A DNA stretch of 64,000 nucleotides from Thermosyntropha sp. (GTDB lineage: Bacteria > Bacillota > Syntrophomonadia > Syntrophomonadales > Syntrophomonadaceae), in the NCBI RefSeq assembly GCF_017656155.1, contig NZ_JACDOH010000009.1, positions 1-64,000 on the forward strand, in the 5' to 3' direction. Positions 55,738-64,000 of the stretch are shown piece after piece. The translations under genes and the position numbers were made by a program. Below the pieces are notes generated by a model. It was not told the DNA's origin. It worked only from the letters and a program-made list of their open reading frames with translations, and did not search any database. How positions within the stretch are numbered: the stretch's first letter is position 1; every line of letters begins with the position of its first letter.

Positions 55738-56831
55738 ACTACTAACCTCTCCCGCTTGCGACTTTCCCTGCGTTTTTCCAAAAGGTCTATAAACGCTTCT
55801 AATCTAGTCTGAACCCCGGCCTTTCCAGTTTGTTCATCTATAAACAGTGTAAGCACAGGTATATCATAATCCTTGCTTACCTTAGGCAAAATACTCTTGG
55901 CCACAATTTCCGGAATACAGGCAAAAGGAGCCAGTTGAACAACACCGTCAAATCCGTGTTTGGCAAAAAGGATGGTTTCGCCTATACTGTTTACCCCATG
56001 TCCCCCGATAGGCGCTTCCTTAATATAGGGACGGGCTATGGCAAAAACATCGCCTTCCAGATTATAAATCGTGTTTTTCCTGGTATAAGAAGTAAGGTAT
56101 ATGGAACGATCAGTCTGCACACCCATTTCGCCCAGCATTATCTGTATATAATGGTTGGCTGCCGGTTCTAAGACCACATAAATTTCTCCTATTATCCCTA
56201 CTTTCAAAGGATTACGGCTTAAATCCCGGGGAACCTTATTTATGACCTCAAGCCCTTCACGGCGTGCTTCTTCAATTTCCTTTACGGAATTTGCCTTATC
56301 CAGCATATCCAAAGCCTTCCACAAAGCCCGGGTAGTATCCCCCCGGTTAATCTCATACGGCCTTACTTCATGGGACCTCATCTCAATATCATCAATAGCC
56401 TTAATCTTTTCCCAGGTAGTCTTTATAACCTCTATAAAAGCCTTAACCGAAAGTCCTCCGCTGACCCTCAAACGGTGAAGCTTCTTCCAGAAATCCTTCA
56501 GGTCGCAGAGGGGGGGCTCAAAAGCTATTATCTCTACATTCCTGCCCAGTTCATTCAAAATATACTGATGCATTACCCAGTAATATCCAGCCCTGCAGGG
56601 CCCCATTCCCCCGGAAGTTATAATAACTTCCGCTCCTTTTTCCGCCACCTCAAGATAAGTCCCCATCAAAATCTTAAAAGGTATACAGGCAAACTCCGGA
56701 GCATATCTTACTCCCAAATCTAAGGTTCGTTTGCTAGGCTCAGGGGGAACAATACACTCATGTCCCAAATGTTCCACCAGCCACTTAAAAGCGATATAAG
56801 AATGTCCCATATGAGGAAAACTTATTTTCAT
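55734..56831 (-). CDS. 2-hydroxyacyl-CoA dehydratase D-component-like protein (CoA-protein activase, COG3581-like)
   Basis: A 365-residue protein starting ISFPHMGHSYIAFKWLVE, with the cysteine-bearing segments PPEPSKRT, EFACIPFK and GMGPCRAGYY, later VQLAPFACIPEIVAKSIL and FIDEQTGKAGVQTRLEAF. This layout resembles HgdB-like or double-cubane-cluster proteins and binds iron-sulfur in its family. It is paired with the COG3580-like upstream protein (three bases between them) and the ASKHA ATPase downstream. Substrate unknown. Confidence 0.8.
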   Translation of the reverse strand: MKISFPHMGHSYIAFKWLVEHLGHECIVPPEPSKRTLDLGVRYAPEFACIPFKILMGTYLEVAEKGAEVIITSGGMGPCRAGYYWVMHQYILNELGRNVEIIAFEPPLCDLKDFWKKLHRLRVSGGLSVKAFIEVIKTTWEKIKAIDDIEMRSHEVRPYEINRGDTTRALWKALDMLDKANSVKEIEEARREGLEVINKVPRDLSRNPLKVGIIGEIYVVLEPAANHYIQIMLGEMGVQTDRSIYLTSYTRKNTIYNLEGDVFAIARPYIKEAPIGGHGVNSIGETILFAKHGFDGVVQLAPFACIPEIVAKSILPKVSKDYDIPVLTLFIDEQTGKAGVQTRLEAFIDLLEKRRESRKRERLVV

Positions 56832-56834
56832 GCT

Positions 56835-57845
56835 TTACCCCCTCCGATAGCGCAGCATATCGACAAAAGCCTCTATGCGCGTCCTTACTCCTGCTTCCCC
56901 GCTGTGTTCATCAACCATAACTGCCAGATAAGGCTTGCCGTGCCTGTGGCTTTCAATCTCTAAAAGCCGGTCTACCATAGAGTCGGGTCCACATGCAAAA
57001 GCAGTTACATGAATTATTCCATCGATATCTTTTCGTTTCATATAATATAAACCGCCATACACTGCCCGGTTTGAAAAATACCAGAACAGGCTTTTAGGTA
57101 TATATTTTTTTTGGCCGTTAAGCTCCTTATTGCTGAGCATATCCTGGGTGTAAACCTTCACCTTTTCCTGTTCCAAAAACTTTAAAAGTCCCACATTTAC
57201 ATACGGATCATATATTACATAAGGATAGCCTACTACCGCAATATTTAATTCAGGTTCTATACGTGGAATTTCTTTCCTCTTTTTCCTCCCTTCCAGTATA
57301 TCCAGGGCTAAAGGAGGCAAAATCCCTTCCTTTAAAATCTTCTGGTATTCCTCTTGCTTCTTCAAGGCCTTCTTATAAGCATTAAAAATCACTTTCTCAG
57401 CGGTCATCCCTAAAAAAAAGGCAGTCTCCTTGCAAACGTTTAAAAGTTCATCTTTTCCGGCTTTAAGGTCAATTCGGGTATCGATTACAGGAGGCAGCCT
57501 GTCCATCGAAACCCTTATCATATCAGGCAGCCCCAAAAACTTGGGACAAAAGGTCTCCGTCCCAAAATCCCCATGCTTGCGAAGGCTCACCAACCTTGGA
57601 GAAAAAATAAAATCCACCTTGTCAATAAGTTTAGCTACATGTCCATGATATATCTTTATTGGAATACAGGCATCATTTACCGCCTCTTCTACCCCGCGAT
57701 CCAATACCGCTTTAGTAGTAGGAGGTGAAACTATAACCTCATGTCCTAATTCCATAAAAAAAGCATTCCAGAACGGAAAATAAAGAAAATACGCTAAGGT
57801 ACGGGGAATTCCGATTTTAGCCACTTTACAAATCCTCCTGCTCAT
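56835..57845 (-). CDS. 2-hydroxyacyl-CoA dehydratase-like protein (COG3580/DUF2229-like)
   Basis: A 336-residue protein with IGIPRTLAYFLYFPFWNAFF at the N-terminus, DACIPIKIYHGHV, the cysteine segments ETFCPKFLG, HVTAFACGPDSMV and a C-terminal VDEHSGEAGVRTRIEAF. The last motif parallels that of its neighbour, suggesting both derive from one ancestor. First gene of the cluster with COG3581-like and ASKHA proteins. It follows selB by thirteen bases in the same direction, so read-through from selA-selB is likely. Confidence 0.8.
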   Translation of the reverse strand: MSRRICKVAKIGIPRTLAYFLYFPFWNAFFMELGHEVIVSPPTTKAVLDRGVEEAVNDACIPIKIYHGHVAKLIDKVDFIFSPRLVSLRKHGDFGTETFCPKFLGLPDMIRVSMDRLPPVIDTRIDLKAGKDELLNVCKETAFFLGMTAEKVIFNAYKKALKKQEEYQKILKEGILPPLALDILEGRKKRKEIPRIEPELNIAVVGYPYVIYDPYVNVGLLKFLEQEKVKVYTQDMLSNKELNGQKKYIPKSLFWYFSNRAVYGGLYYMKRKDIDGIIHVTAFACGPDSMVDRLLEIESHRHGKPYLAVMVDEHSGEAGVRTRIEAFVDMLRYRRG

Positions 57846-57858
57846 CCCATTCTGCAGT

Positions 57859-59757
57859 TTACAGCTTTACGCGCACATCTCCTATCCTTCTGGTGAAACG
57901 AATCCTATCATAATATTCTACCAAAGGAAGTGTATACTTGCGAGTAGTTTTAAATAAATCACGCGCAGTTGCTAAAGTAAGCTCCTTTTCGCGGGAAAAA
58001 TATTCGCTCAAAATCTCTTTTCCTTTTTCTACAGCCTCCGCCGTAAAAATCATATCAGAACTTACTTTAATAAGAAAACCTTCTTCAAGTAAATACGAAA
58101 TTATTTCTTCTACCTGTTCATCGCTCAAATTGAACTTATCCTTTATTTCCGATATATCAGGCGGCATAAACAAATTTTTCCTCATTTCCGCCTTAATTTT
58201 TTCAATAATTGCTGCCTCTTTTTCCGAAGGAGCCGGTACATGCCCCTTAAGCATAAGCTGATTATTTTTAACTTCTATACTTCCCTTATCCTCATATATC
58301 TTTAAAATCTGATTAAAAACCTTGCCGTTAATATTGCTGAAAAAGCGGCTGCGCATATCTTCCTTGGGATATCCCTGGCGGAGAGGATATTTACGGTGAT
58401 AAACTTTAAGGTTTTCTAGAATTTTTTCTTCAATAACCTTTAATCCATAATTACTAATATATATCTTCGGGCTTATTTCGACAACCTTCTCGGCAAATTT
58501 TAATTTTTCCAATTCCTGGATAACATCTTCACTTAATCCGCCTGTCTTTTTAGCTAGTTCATTTGCAGAAAAAATCTGCAAAGGATTATTTTCCAGCTCA
58601 TAAAGCAGCATTTCCCCTGGACTGCCTTCCTCTTTCATTGCCAGTTCCTGCAAAACATCTTCACGAAATCTCTTTTGCTTTGCAGCATTAGCATCGATTA
58701 TAATACCACCACCGATAGTGGTAACCGGAGAATAATAGCGGATAACAAACGGATCCCCTTTATGGCATACTACCGGCTCTTCCATAACTATCTGGACATA
58801 AGTCTCTTCTCCTGCTTTAAGCTCATCACAGTTAAGGAGGACTACCCGTCCCAAAACTTCATCAGTTCCCAGATGGAAATGAATCCGGTTCCAGTTTTTC
58901 AAAACCCTGTTGGTAGAATTTATAAGCCTGAGCTTTGCATCAACCCGGTAACTCGGCTGAAGATAGCCTGGAGTTGCCAGCCAGTCCCCCCTTTTAATAT
59001 CTGATACTTCTATCCCCTGAAGATTAACTGCCACCCTCTGCCCGGCATAAGCCGTATTTACCTTTTCGCCATGCACCTGCATATTGCGTATTTTAAGCTG
59101 GCGGCCCGATGGCAAAAGCTCCACCGTATCTCCTACATTAAACTGTCCGGACCATAAAGTTCCGGTAACCACCGTGCCAAATCCCGGCATACTGAAAACC
59201 CGGTCAATAGGCAGTCTGGCATGTCCGAATGCAGGCTTTTCTTCAACCTCAGAAGCCACCTTTTCTATTTCCATAAGCAGCTCATCAAGCCCTTCCCGGG
59301 TAACCGAAGAAACACAGACAATAGGAGCTCCTTTAAGAATAGTTTTATCTACATATTCCCTCACTTCTTCCTCTACTAAAAGAAGCCACTCCTCATCCAC
59401 CATATCCTTTTTAGTCAAAACGACAATGCCCTTCTTAACCCCCAAAAGCTCTATAATATCCATATGTTCGCGGGTTTGCGGCATTATTCCCTCATCAGCC
59501 GCTATTACAAACAAAACCATATCTATGCCGAAGGCTCCAGCCAGCATATGTTTAATAAAACGCTCATGCCCCGGAACATCAACAATAGCAGCTTTTTGCC
59601 CGCTCGGCAGCACAAAAGGAGCAAAGCCAAGCTCAATAGATATACCTCTTTTTTGCTCCTCTTTAAGCCTGTCCGTATTTATTCCGGTAAGCGCCTTAAC
59701 CAGGGTAGTCTTACCATGGTCAATATGCCCGGCAGTTCCAATTATAACCCTCTTCAA
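57859..59757 (-). CDS. selB: Selenocysteine-specific translation factor
   Basis: A 632-residue GTPase that delivers Sec-tRNA to UGA. The G1 motif [27 protein letters not shown] and a KKDM G4 motif are clear; domains II-III follow, and the C-terminal ~250 residues are winged-helix domains that bind SECIS RNA. TTG 59757 is chosen because AGGAGG lies seven bases upstream; the GTG 59778 is before that site. It lies in a selA-selB order with a 65-bp repeat between them. Confidence 0.95.
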   Translation of the reverse strand: MKRVIIGTAGHIDHGKTTLVKALTGINTDRLKEEQKRGISIELGFAPFVLPSGQKAAIVDVPGHERFIKHMLAGAFGIDMVLFVIAADEGIMPQTREHMDIIELLGVKKGIVVLTKKDMVDEEWLLLVEEEVREYVDKTILKGAPIVCVSSVTREGLDELLMEIEKVASEVEEKPAFGHARLPIDRVFSMPGFGTVVTGTLWSGQFNVGDTVELLPSGRQLKIRNMQVHGEKVNTAYAGQRVAVNLQGIEVSDIKRGDWLATPGYLQPSYRVDAKLRLINSTNRVLKNWNRIHFHLGTDEVLGRVVLLNCDELKAGEETYVQIVMEEPVVCHKGDPFVIRYYSPVTTIGGGIIIDANAAKQKRFREDVLQELAMKEEGSPGEMLLYELENNPLQIFSANELAKKTGGLSEDVIQELEKLKFAEKVVEISPKIYISNYGLKVIEEKILENLKVYHRKYPLRQGYPKEDMRSRFFSNINGKVFNQILKIYEDKGSIEVKNNQLMLKGHVPAPSEKEAAIIEKIKAEMRKNLFMPPDISEIKDKFNLSDEQVEEIISYLLEEGFLIKVSSDMIFTAEAVEKGKEILSEYFSREKELTLATARDLFKTTRKYTLPLVEYYDRIRFTRRIGDVRVKL

Positions 59758-59780
59758 ACTCCATCCTCCTTTTTTCACTT

Positions 59781-59845
59781 GGGGACGGTTCCGAAATCTA
59801 AAAGTATTTCGTTTCGAAACATTTTTAAACTCGAGAACCGTCCCC
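59781..59845. repeat. 65-bp inverted-repeat element (copy 2)
   Basis: The element begins GGGGACGGTTC and ends GAACCGTCCCC, 65 bp, same length as the copy at 32750-32814. Its reverse complement aligns with that copy over the whole length, with most inner bases (CGAAATACTTTTA) identical. It lies between selB and selA. Confidence 0.85.
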
Positions 59846-59867
59846 GATTATAGTCCCAAAGTTAAAA

Positions 59868-61268
59868 TTATTTTCTTAAGGCTTGTTTTAAAATATCAAC
59901 AATTAAAAGGTAATCTTCTTCAAAAAGAGTCCGGACACTTATAAGAATTTTATCTTCCTGAATCCGGCTTACAAAAGCGGGATTGCCCCGGCGCATAATA
60001 TAAGACAAAGCTTCCGTTTTAACCCCGTTAAAGGAGATTTCAACCCCGTATCCGGGGATAAAGGTAGCCGGATATGCACCTCCTCCTACCATGTCTTCCA
60101 CTTCTACGATTTCTATTTTATCTATGGAAAGAAAATTTCCCACTTTTTCTTTAAGTATCATTTGAAGTTTTTCAGCCCTCTTTTTCAGCTCTTCCCGGCT
60201 TAAAGTGAGCATATTTATAACGGGAATATTTTCATAAGGATTTCCGCAAAGATATTCAAGCAGGGTGCCTTCCAAAGCGGAAATAGTCAGTTTGTCTACC
60301 CGTAAAGCACGGGTAAGCTGATTCTTTTTCATAGCCTCTACATATTCTCTTTTTCCTACAATTATGCCGGCCTGGGGGCCTCCCAAAAGCTTATCACCGC
60401 TGAAGGTAATAATATCCGCTCCGGAAGCTGCACACTTCTGTACTGTGGGTTCATCCTTGAGCCCCCATTCAGAAAGGTCACACAGTATGCCGCTTCCCAA
60501 ATCCTGCATAACCGGCAGGTTTCTTTTTCTTCCCAGTTCTACCAACTCGCTCAGCTCAACCTCTTTACTGAAGCCTACAATTTTATAATTGGAAGTATGG
60601 GCAGCAAAAAGAAGGGCGGTATTTTCATTTATAGATTCTTCAAAATCCCTGATATAGGTCTTGTTGGTTGTTCCTACCTCTACGAGCTTAGCACCGCTCA
60701 GCTTCATAACCTCCGGAATGCGGAAAGCCCCGCCTATCTCCACCAGCTGTCCCCGGGAAACTATAACTTCCCTTCCGGCAGCCAGGGTATTAAGTCCCAA
60801 AAGAACAGCAGCAGCGTTGTTATTGACTACCAAAGCTGCCTCCGCTCCAGTTATCTTTCTTAAAAGTTCCTCAACATGAAAATAACGGCTTCCCCTCTCT
60901 CCCTTTTCCAGGTCAAACTCCAAATTGTTGTAATTTACCGCCATTTCTTTCATATAATCCAATGCCCATTTTCCTAAAGGTGCCCGTCCCATATTAGTAT
61001 GCAAGACTACTCCGGTGCCGTTTATAACCTTGCAAAGAGTCCCGCTTGCATCCGAATTTACGACCTCTCCGATTTCCCGGACAATATTTCGCACTATCTC
61101 ATCTTTTTCCATTTCTTCCGTTGTCGATTTAAGCCAGTTTCTTATATTTCCCAATGCTTTGCGCACGGCAGAAACTACAAATTCCCGATTATAAATCTTA
61201 AAAAAATCTTTTACCTCTTCATACTGCAAAATCTCATCTACTGGCGGGATTTTTTTTAGATTAACCAT
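59868..61268 (-). CDS. selA: L-seryl-tRNA(Sec) selenium transferase
   Basis: A 466-residue PLP enzyme converting Ser-tRNA(Sec) to Sec-tRNA(Sec). The PLP lysine is in [14 protein letters not shown], and the N-terminal part and [18 protein letters not shown] match SelA. ATG 61268 lies six bases after AGGAGG; the preceding ATG is too close. It is upstream of selB, with a repeat element in the gap. Confidence 0.96.
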   Translation of the reverse strand: MVNLKKIPPVDEILQYEEVKDFFKIYNREFVVSAVRKALGNIRNWLKSTTEEMEKDEIVRNIVREIGEVVNSDASGTLCKVINGTGVVLHTNMGRAPLGKWALDYMKEMAVNYNNLEFDLEKGERGSRYFHVEELLRKITGAEAALVVNNNAAAVLLGLNTLAAGREVIVSRGQLVEIGGAFRIPEVMKLSGAKLVEVGTTNKTYIRDFEESINENTALLFAAHTSNYKIVGFSKEVELSELVELGRKRNLPVMQDLGSGILCDLSEWGLKDEPTVQKCAASGADIITFSGDKLLGGPQAGIIVGKREYVEAMKKNQLTRALRVDKLTISALEGTLLEYLCGNPYENIPVINMLTLSREELKKRAEKLQMILKEKVGNFLSIDKIEIVEVEDMVGGGAYPATFIPGYGVEISFNGVKTEALSYIMRRGNPAFVSRIQEDKILISVRTLFEEDYLLIVDILKQALRK

Positions 61269-61285
61269 CATTTACCTCCTGTTTT

Positions 61286-62359
61286 TTACTTCCTAATATT
61301 ATAGTATATTTGTTCCGCTATGTCTTTTATCGTCTTATAAGCAAGCGCAAACAAAATCACCATCCCAAGAAGTCCAAAAAGAGGATAAACCACCCCTACA
61401 AGTGAAGAAAAACTCTGCAAAGACAGGGGAAGTGCCAAAGCAATGCATAAAACCAAACAAATCTGATAGCTAATTCCCGAAAAATGGGCAAACCTCTGGG
61501 CAAAGCCATAGACATTGGCTATGGCTGTTGTAAGTATACCCACCCATAAAACAGCAGTATACACATATTTTACCGTCCGGCTTATATTTCCGCTCACATA
61601 AAGCATAGGCACTTCATAAAACATAACCGAAGGTAAAAATCGGCCCAAGGCATCATAGGTGAAAATAATTAAAACCCCCAGAACGATTCCTCCCAGTCCT
61701 GCCCCTAATATGCCGGTATGAAATGAAGTAACTGTCTGATACTCAGTAAGAACGACCAGAGCCAGGGCAAAATTATAAGCTACATAGAGAAGGCTTGACA
61801 AAAACCAAAATTTCATATTTTGCGGAAACATAAAGGCAGTATAAGCTTCAACCGGGCGAGCTTCAATACCAAACGCAGCATATCCTGAAATAGCCAAAAG
61901 AAGCAGAATCTTAACTGGTACCAGAATATTATAAGACATAAAGAGGCCTTTTCTTCCCATTATAAGAAAAAATATCACCAGAAAACATGCCAAAAAAATC
62001 CCCAGATTTTTTGATAAATAAAGATGTTCATAAAAAACTGCTCCACTGGCTGCCAACATAGTAGATGTTCCCAAAAAAAGAAATATAGCCAACATAAAAT
62101 CTGCTATCATTCCTAGTTTGCTCCCCAATATATAAGCAAGCATCGCCTGGTAATTACTTATCCCCTTAAGATGTGCAATATAAAAAAGCATCATCCCAAA
62201 TATCGCAAAAAACGCCCCAGACAGAACAGCCCCTTTTAAACCATAATTTCCATAAACCACAAAAAACTGGACTATTTCCTGCCCGGAAGCAAATCCGGCT
62301 CCAATTATCGCCCCCAAATATCCTATAACTACCAGCAGGCTCCGCTTTATATCCTTCAT
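61286..62359 (-). CDS. YkvI-like membrane protein
   Basis: A 357-residue polytopic membrane protein with about ten membrane segments. Its start GYLGAIIGAGFASGQEIVQFF is characteristic of YkvI-like proteins, predicted to have a LeuT-type transporter fold; substrate unknown. Start ATG 62359 has a GAGGGG site immediately upstream, so translation may begin slightly differently. It ends 17 bases before selA, so the two may be one transcript. Confidence 0.85.
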   Translation of the reverse strand: MKDIKRSLLVVIGYLGAIIGAGFASGQEIVQFFVVYGNYGLKGAVLSGAFFAIFGMMLFYIAHLKGISNYQAMLAYILGSKLGMIADFMLAIFLFLGTSTMLAASGAVFYEHLYLSKNLGIFLACFLVIFFLIMGRKGLFMSYNILVPVKILLLLAISGYAAFGIEARPVEAYTAFMFPQNMKFWFLSSLLYVAYNFALALVVLTEYQTVTSFHTGILGAGLGGIVLGVLIIFTYDALGRFLPSVMFYEVPMLYVSGNISRTVKYVYTAVLWVGILTTAIANVYGFAQRFAHFSGISYQICLVLCIALALPLSLQSFSSLVGVVYPLFGLLGMVILFALAYKTIKDIAEQIYYNIRK

Positions 62360-62436
62360 CCCCTCTCATAAAAAACAGGCATAAAAGCCTCTAATTCTGG
62401 CAATAATATGCAATAAATTCAGCATGGAGGTTTTTT

Positions 62437-63033
62437 ATGTCTTTAATTCAACCGGTGCAAAACTTCAGCTATTCATATCATTATGATGAACCTCTCTGTT
62501 TTAGTAAAATTGAAGATGCAATTTATCAACTTTTAATGGAAACTCAGGATATTTTTTCTCGGGAAATAATATATATCTGTATAGGAACTGATCGGGCAAC
62601 CGGCGACTGTTTAGGTCCTCTCACCGGAACCAAACTTAAAACCTATGTTCCTTCCGCTTTCATATACGGCACCTTAGAAGAACCGGTTCATGCAGTCAAC
62701 CTTATAAAAACATTAGAAGATATAAAAGAAAAATATTCCCATCCGCTGCTTATAGCTGTTGATGCCTGTCTCGGAAACAGCGACCGAATAGGATATATAA
62801 ATGTTCGCAAAGGCGCCTTAAAACCGGGGACTGCACTGAAAAAAGAACTGCCAGAAGTGGGAGATTTTCATATATCCGGAGTGGTAAACACCGGCGGTTT
62901 CCTTGAACATATGGTTCTGCAAAACACGCGGCTTTACACCGTTTATCGCATGGCTGACACCATAGCTAAAGGCCTTTTTCTTTTTCACTCCCGCCTTGTC
63001 AAAAAACAGGTGCAAAAAAATAAGGAGTCCTAA
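62437..63033 (+). CDS. yyaC: Spore protease YyaC-like
   Basis: A 198-residue protein with the YyaC signature IGTDRATGDCLGPLTGTKL, VDACLG and FHISGVVNTGGFLEH. The family is tied to endospore formation and related to the GPR-type/HybD peptidase fold. Its presence marks the organism as a spore former. Its stop overlaps that of the convergent bactofilin gene within the loop of a shared terminator. Confidence 0.9.
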   Translation: MSLIQPVQNFSYSYHYDEPLCFSKIEDAIYQLLMETQDIFSREIIYICIGTDRATGDCLGPLTGTKLKTYVPSAFIYGTLEEPVHAVNLIKTLEDIKEKYSHPLLIAVDACLGNSDRIGYINVRKGALKPGTALKKELPEVGDFHISGVVNTGGFLEHMVLQNTRLYTVYRMADTIAKGLFLFHSRLVKKQVQKNKES

Positions 63034-63048
63034 CCCTCCTTATTTTTT
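63015..63048. terminator. Bidirectional terminator containing both convergent stop codons
   Basis: AAAAAATAAGGAG/CTCCTTATTTTTT (63015-63027, 63036-63048) forms a 13-bp stem. The yyaC stop TAA (63031-63033) and the bactofilin stop TAG (63032-63030) share the loop. Confidence 0.88.
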
Positions 63049-63422
63049 CTTTCCCTTTTGTTTTCCTTCTCTTCAGTCTGGTTCATTTTAGCCATTCCGT
63101 TTAAAACTCCGCCTTCTTCAACCACCAAAACAGAACAGGCTACATCGCCGTTTACATTCCCAGAAGGCGATATTTCAAGCCGCCCGCCTGCATGAACATT
63201 GCCGTCCATCCTGCCGGCAATAATTATATTCTTAGCCTTTATCTCTCCCTTTATATGCCCTTTTTCCCCTAAAACTACATCTCCACTTGCCTCAACCTTG
63301 CCTTCCACCCTGCCGTCAATCCGAATTGATCCTTTAGAATTAAGCTCCCCTTTTACTTCCATTTTATCGGAAATAAAAGTATCGATATCTCCATAAACCG
63401 CTTCCTTTTTTCCTCTAAGCAT
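63030..63422 (-). CDS. Bactofilin (polymer-forming cytoskeletal protein)
   Basis: A 130-residue bactofilin. The central ~95 residues are a right-handed beta-helix with repeats such as SKGSIRIDGRVEGKVEASGDV, GHIKGEIKAKNIIIAGRMDGN and SPSGNVNGDVACS. Bactofilins self-assemble into filaments that shape the cell; M23 peptidases are often encoded beside them, as here. Start ATG 63422 follows GGGAG. Confidence 0.92.
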   Translation of the reverse strand: MLRGKKEAVYGDIDTFISDKMEVKGELNSKGSIRIDGRVEGKVEASGDVVLGEKGHIKGEIKAKNIIIAGRMDGNVHAGGRLEISPSGNVNGDVACSVLVVEEGGVLNGMAKMNQTEEKENKRERKNKEG

Positions 63423-63450
63423 ATAACCACTCCCTAACCTATGAAATTAA

Positions 63451-64000
63451 CTATGGCAGATATACCAGGGGATCTACCAGTTTCCCATATTTCTTCACCG
63501 TAAAATGCAGATGCGGTCCCGTACTTCTGCCTGTATTGCCAAGCCGTGCAATCGGCTGTCCCTTCTTAACCTCATCCCCCTTTTCAACCAAAAGAACAGA
63601 ATTATGCCCGTAGATAGTGACAAATCCGTATCTGTGCTCTATTTCCACCGTTTTACCATAAACTGCACGCCACCCGGCGAAAGTTACCTTCCCGTCAGCA
63701 GCAGCAACTATAGTTTCTCCAACATTATTGGCTATATCTATCCCTTCATGGAAAGTCCGTTTCCTACCGCCAAAAGGAGATTCGCGCCAGCCGAAAGGTG
63801 AAGTTATCTCTCCTTTTACCGGCCACTGATTCGGAACTGCCCTGAAATAATCCTGATTGTTTTGAGCCTTTGCCAGCATCTCATCAAGCCTCTGTTCTTC
63901 CCGGTTAAGATAAGTCTTTATCTCTTGCAGCTTCTCTAAAGCATCTTTCCCTTCCTCATTTTCTAATGCTATATCCCTTCGTCCCTTTCCTCCCCGGGAA
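63451..64000 (-). CDS. M23 peptidase, partial (runs off right edge)
   Basis: The frame stays open to the window edge, so this is the C-terminal 182 residues of a longer protein. The visible N-part (RRDIALENEEGKDALEKL) looks like a coiled coil, followed by a full M23 domain with GWRESPFGGRKRTFHEGIDIA and HLHFTVKKYG (Zn ligands HEGID, HLHF). A bactofilin gene is 28 bases downstream, the common pairing for cell-wall shape. Signal peptide is beyond the edge. Confidence 0.88.
   Translation of the reverse strand, partial: SRGGKGRRDIALENEEGKDALEKLQEIKTYLNREEQRLDEMLAKAQNNQDYFRAVPNQWPVKGEITSPFGWRESPFGGRKRTFHEGIDIANNVGETIVAAADGKVTFAGWRAVYGKTVEIEHRYGFVTIYGHNSVLLVEKGDEVKKGQPIARLGNTGRSTGPHLHFTVKKYGKLVDPLVYLP

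Overview
The window looks like a chromosomal segment of an anaerobic, endospore-forming, low-GC Gram-positive bacterium, most likely in Clostridia or a related syntroph or thermophile lineage. The evidence is a YyaC-type spore protein, a SCIFF peptide with its radical-SAM maturase, an S-layer-homology protein, a bacterial GlnRS, a full selenocysteine apparatus, Clostridia-style r-protein operon order, and frequent GTG/TTG starts behind strong AGGAGG sites. The species cannot be named from the sequence alone.

Layout. 1-9 kb: ArsR regulator plus radical-SAM enzyme, DUF503, a class-A beta-lactamase-like serine hydrolase, an SLH surface protein, and a methionine operon (metA, metY) behind a SAM-I riboswitch with a visible promoter and terminator. 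9-16 kb: alcohol and aldehyde dehydrogenases with a TetR regulator, glnS, an HD protein and a YitT transporter. 16-28.5 kb is an accessory island: a decayed helicase interrupted by a 369-bp insertion element, then five co-oriented genes matching a DNA phosphorothioation defence system (cysteine desulfurase, large P-loop ATPase, DUF4007, PAPS-reductase/DndC-like protein, DUF262-DUF1524 effector), bordered by an ISLre2 transposase remnant. 28.7-32 kb: an orphan four-helix sensor, a HesB/IscA-like selenoprotein with an in-frame TGA, and an orphan glycosyltransferase-like protein. 32-49 kb is core: rlmH, htrA, murA, trxB, an M23 peptidase, SCIFF system, two tRNAs, purA, rplI, rpsR-ssb-rpsF, selD (itself Sec-containing), M18 aminopeptidase, CvpA and a VTT protein. 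49-64 kb: tRNA-Sec, CBS-ACT protein, the liv transporter, a three-gene ASKHA/2-hydroxyacyl-CoA-dehydratase-like cluster, selB, selA, YkvI-like protein, yyaC, bactofilin and a partial M23 peptidase.

How the genes fit together. SelD makes selenophosphate, SelA converts Ser-tRNA(Sec) made from selC, and SelB delivers it at UGA. Two users of this machinery lie in the window, selD itself and the HesB-like gene, and conventional ORF calling truncates both. The island appears to make a sulfur-modified DNA backbone (SspA/D/B/C) and couple it to a modification-sensing nuclease (SspE); its SspD homologue carries zinc ribbons and a two-cluster ferredoxin tail. A 65-bp GGGGACGG-ended inverted-repeat element occurs twice in opposite orientation (32.75 kb, 59.78 kb), which suggests a genome-wide repeat family.
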